A stretch of DNA of 8,205 nt from Acidobacteriota bacterium (GTDB lineage: Bacteria; Acidobacteriota; Vicinamibacteria; Vicinamibacterales; 2-12-FULL-66-21): positions 1 to 8,205 of the forward strand of contig JACDCA010000589.1 in assembly GCA_013694635.1 (NCBI GenBank), read 5' to 3'. This document shows, in pieces, positions 6,250 through 8,205 of this stretch. The position numbers were made by a program, and so were the translations under genes. How positions within the stretch are numbered: position 1 is the first letter of the stretch; every line of letters starts with the position of its first letter. The notes beneath the pieces were generated by a model, which did no database searches, had not been told where the DNA came from, and worked only from the letters and a program-made list of their open reading frames with translations.

Positions 6250-6849
6250 ATGCTTCGGTCGTATACGCCAGCCGACCTGCTGACGCTGGCGAACGCCAGC
6301 TGCGGAACGCTGTCGATCTTCGCGTGCCTCAGCTACATCGAAGGGGACCGCTCGCGCCAGATCTGGGCGGCGTTCGTTCTGCCGATTTTTGCGCTCGTGC
6401 TCGACGCTGCCGATGGGTACGTCGCGAGGCTCGATGTGCGCCGGCAGTCGCGGCTGGGCGCCGACCTCGATTCGCTCGCCGACATCGTGTCATTTGGTGT
6501 GGCGCCCGCGGTGCTCGGCTATACGCTGGGCCTGCGCGGCCTCTGGGACGTCGTGTTCCTCACCTATTTCGTCTGCTGCGGCATCAGCCGTCTCGCCCGA
6601 TTCAATGTCACTGCCGCTGCGATGACCGACGCCGATACGGGGAAAGTCAGCTACTTCGAAGGCACGCCAATCCCGACGAGCATCCTGCTGGTGATGCTGA
6701 TGGCCGCGATGTTCCACTTCGGCCTGACCGGGCCAGGGTTCTGGGGCGGGCACCACGAGATCCTCGGCAAAGGGCTTCACCCCTTCTCGCTGTTGTTCTT
6801 CGCGAGCGGCAGCCTGATGATCAGCACGATCAAGGTGCCGAAGCCGTGA
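6250..6849 (+). CDS. pssA: CDP-diacylglycerol--serine O-phosphatidyltransferase (phosphatidylserine synthase)
   Basis: Integral-membrane CDP-alcohol phosphatidyltransferase, transferring the phosphatidyl group of CDP-diacylglycerol to L-serine to give phosphatidylserine, the precursor of phosphatidylethanolamine. The family motif is complete (numbering from this start): Asp52, Asp55-Gly56, Ala59-Arg60, nine residues, Gly70, Asp74, Asp78. The context DSLADIVSFGVAPA and YFEGTPIPTS (135-144) points to PssA rather than PgsA. Several hydrophobic segments follow (about 81-95, 101-118, 143-160, 178-195). The frame is open back to an ATG at 6157, but the extra 31 residues are hydrophilic (EKDAAGTERER...), have no Shine-Dalgarno and would overlap the VOC remnant's runaway frame. 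ATG 6250 has GAGAGGG at 6240-6246 and gives MLRSYTPADLLTLAN, a normal PssA start. No phosphatidylserine decarboxylase gene is adjacent in the window. It converges on the DUF885 gene with 9 bp between stops. Confidence 0.92.
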   Translation: MLRSYTPADLLTLANASCGTLSIFACLSYIEGDRSRQIWAAFVLPIFALVLDAADGYVARLDVRRQSRLGADLDSLADIVSFGVAPAVLGYTLGLRGLWDVVFLTYFVCCGISRLARFNVTAAAMTDADTGKVSYFEGTPIPTSILLVMLMAAMFHFGLTGPGFWGGHHEILGKGLHPFSLLFFASGSLMISTIKVPKP

Positions 6850-6858
6850 CCGGGTCGA

Positions 6859-8205
6859 CTACCGGGCGGGCAGGAACGACGGTTTCTCGCCGGTCAGTTC
6901 CCAGTGCACCAGCGCTGCGGGGATCAAACCCGCGGCGTCGAATTCATCCATGAATCGGCTGATCGAGAACTGATCGCCGAGCTGACGCCGGCGCACGGCC
7001 ATGATCTGCTCGATCTGCATCTTGCCGACGAGATAACTCGTCCCGTACGCCGGCTGTTGCAGATACAGGTGCTGCTCGGCGCGGACGAGATTCGCGTCCA
7101 GCCGAAGCCAGCCCCGCGGGGTGTTGGCGGCGGTGCGCTTCGCCGCTTCCTCCAGCGCCCATTCGTTGGCGTGCATGCGAAGGTCCCCGAGCGCGCGCGC
7201 GGCGCGTTGCGCGAGCAGGACGTAGATCAGCTCCCGTGAGCGCGGACGCCCGTCGAACATGCCGGCCTGCATCATCATTTCTTCCCAGCCGGTCGCGTGC
7301 CCCTCGGTCTTGGTGATGAAGATGTTGTAGAGGAGCGGCCCGCGTCGGATCGGGCTGGGATGCGGCTCGTTCGTCATGCGCGCGAGATCGAACCAGTGAT
7401 AGCCGTGCGTGCGCATGATCTCGGGGTCGCGGTAATCGATCTCGGAGAAGAACTCCCGCGGGCCTGGATTGAAGCGGCCGACCTGCGCGCGCAAGGCTGG
7501 CTCCATCCATGGCTTGATGGTGAGAATCTCGCGGTCCCGCAGAAAGGCCATGTACTCCGTGATGGCGTCGCTGAACCGCCTGGTGTGCTCCTCGGCACTC
7601 CCAATCGGCACCTGCTGAGGCTGCGCGGCGTTGCGTTTCTCCTCCAGCGCCAGGAACGCGTGCGCGCGCCCAAGCTCTCGCTCCATCAGCGTCACGACGT
7701 CCCGCCACGTGTGGGGCACGAGCTGGACGTGCTTCAGATACCAGTCGTAGTGCTCAATGCCGATGCCCGAGGAGCCTTTCTTCGAGGCCAGCTGTGACGC
7801 GAGCCACACCGCGAAGGCATCGGTGGACTGCCGGGCGCGCGCGATGTCCGACTTCAGTGATCCAGGCGTTTCGCCGACACGGGCCGACAGCGCCTCGAGG
7901 TCTGCGCTCTGCCGGCGCATGCTCTTCGTCCCGAACTCCCACAGATCCTTTCCGTTGCCCACGAGATTCTTCTGCGCCTGCTCGAGGAGGCCGGGGATGG
8001 CCCGAATGCCTGACGCCATGCGGTCGGCATCCGCGCTTGACAGCGGGAAGGTGTAGCTCCAGATCTCCACCGCGCCGACCGCGTTGTGCCCCTCGCGCGC
8101 CGGCTGATCGCTGCGGCCCGGGAAAACGGTCACGTAGAACGCGGGATTCTTTGCCCATGGACCGAGGACGCGATGATCGAAGTCCAGCCCGTTCATCTCG
8201 GCACG
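6859..8205 (-). CDS. DUF885 domain-containing protein, 5' end outside the window
   Basis: The frame is open from the right edge (codons before ATG 8194-8196 read Arg-Ala-Glu) to a TAG at 6859-6861, giving at least 448 codons. DUF885 proteins usually have some 550-600 residues and often a signal peptide, so about 100-150 N-terminal residues probably lie beyond the edge and 8196 is likely an internal Met. Visible DUF885-like blocks, numbered from that Met: HYDWYLKHVQL (149-159), EGHATGWEEMMMQ (298-310), RMHANEWALEEA (340-351, like the family's LHAxGWxxxxA), and QQPAYGTSYLVGKMQIEQI (380-398, like PGQAxxYxxGxxxI). The usual HExxPGH zinc-type motif is not seen. Members are proposed metallopeptidase-like exported or lipoproteins, so activity here is uncertain. 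No terminator is visible in the 9-bp gap to pssA. Confidence 0.72.
   Translation of the reverse strand, partial: RAEMNGLDFDHRVLGPWAKNPAFYVTVFPGRSDQPAREGHNAVGAVEIWSYTFPLSSADADRMASGIRAIPGLLEQAQKNLVGNGKDLWEFGTKSMRRQSADLEALSARVGETPGSLKSDIARARQSTDAFAVWLASQLASKKGSSGIGIEHYDWYLKHVQLVPHTWRDVVTLMERELGRAHAFLALEEKRNAAQPQQVPIGSAEEHTRRFSDAITEYMAFLRDREILTIKPWMEPALRAQVGRFNPGPREFFSEIDYRDPEIMRTHGYHWFDLARMTNEPHPSPIRRGPLLYNIFITKTEGHATGWEEMMMQAGMFDGRPRSRELIYVLLAQRAARALGDLRMHANEWALEEAAKRTAANTPRGWLRLDANLVRAEQHLYLQQPAYGTSYLVGKMQIEQIMAVRRRQLGDQFSISRFMDEFDAAGLIPAALVHWELTGEKPSFLPAR

Noticed and set aside
6849..6866. ACCGGG repeated twice in the gap between pssA and the DUF885 gene
   Set aside because: The copies are direct rather than inverted, so they form no bidirectional terminator.
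6944..7708. Second - strand frame overlapping the DUF885 gene
   Set aside because: It is a frame-shifted reading of the same DNA, dominated by Arg and Ala, with no motif.
8194..8196. ATG as the true start of the DUF885 gene
   Set aside because: The frame stays open to the window edge, no Shine-Dalgarno is seen in the nine remaining bases, and the protein would lack the usual N-terminal part of the family.

Overview
The window is GC-rich, densely coding bacterial DNA from one replicon, with five intact genes on the + strand, one partial gene on the - strand and one gene remnant. No rRNA, tRNA, transposase, phage gene or CRISPR array is visible. Gene content (YghX-type hydrolase, PEP carboxylase, secreted SnoaL-like protein, tandem-RCK potassium channel, PssA, DUF885 protein) and heptameric intergenic repeats fit a free-living soil or sediment bacterium. 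An acidobacterium such as a member of Vicinamibacteria is my guess from style, not a demonstrated assignment.

Layout: 14-901 is a YghX-like dienelactone hydrolase with a twin-arginine-like N-terminus. After a 27-bp gap made of four heptamers comes phosphoenolpyruvate carboxylase (929-3574), probably co-transcribed. A perfect TATAAT at 3597 starts a new unit: a small secreted SnoaL-like protein (3629-4114). A strong GC hairpin (4144-4172) then precedes a one-polypeptide K+ channel with two RCK units (4194-5906).

The region 5907-6249 has no intact gene but is the most interesting stretch. It holds a second four-copy heptamer tract, a -10-like box, and a remnant of a VOC (glyoxalase-fold) gene. 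That remnant keeps its first ~21 and last ~13 codons and has lost the middle. The promoter-like site of the dead gene now faces phosphatidylserine synthase (pssA, probably 6250-6849). The - strand DUF885 protein (6859 to beyond 8205) converges on pssA with 9 bp between the stop codons.

The genes do not form one pathway. PEP carboxylase replenishes oxaloacetate, PssA makes phosphatidylserine for membrane lipid, the channel handles K+, and the hydrolase, SnoaL-like and DUF885 proteins are probably exported or peripheral enzymes of unknown substrate. I do not see a convincing new multi-gene system. The points worth a second look are the internally deleted VOC gene with its surviving promoter, the two related heptamer tracts, and the altered motifs in the channel and the DUF885 protein.
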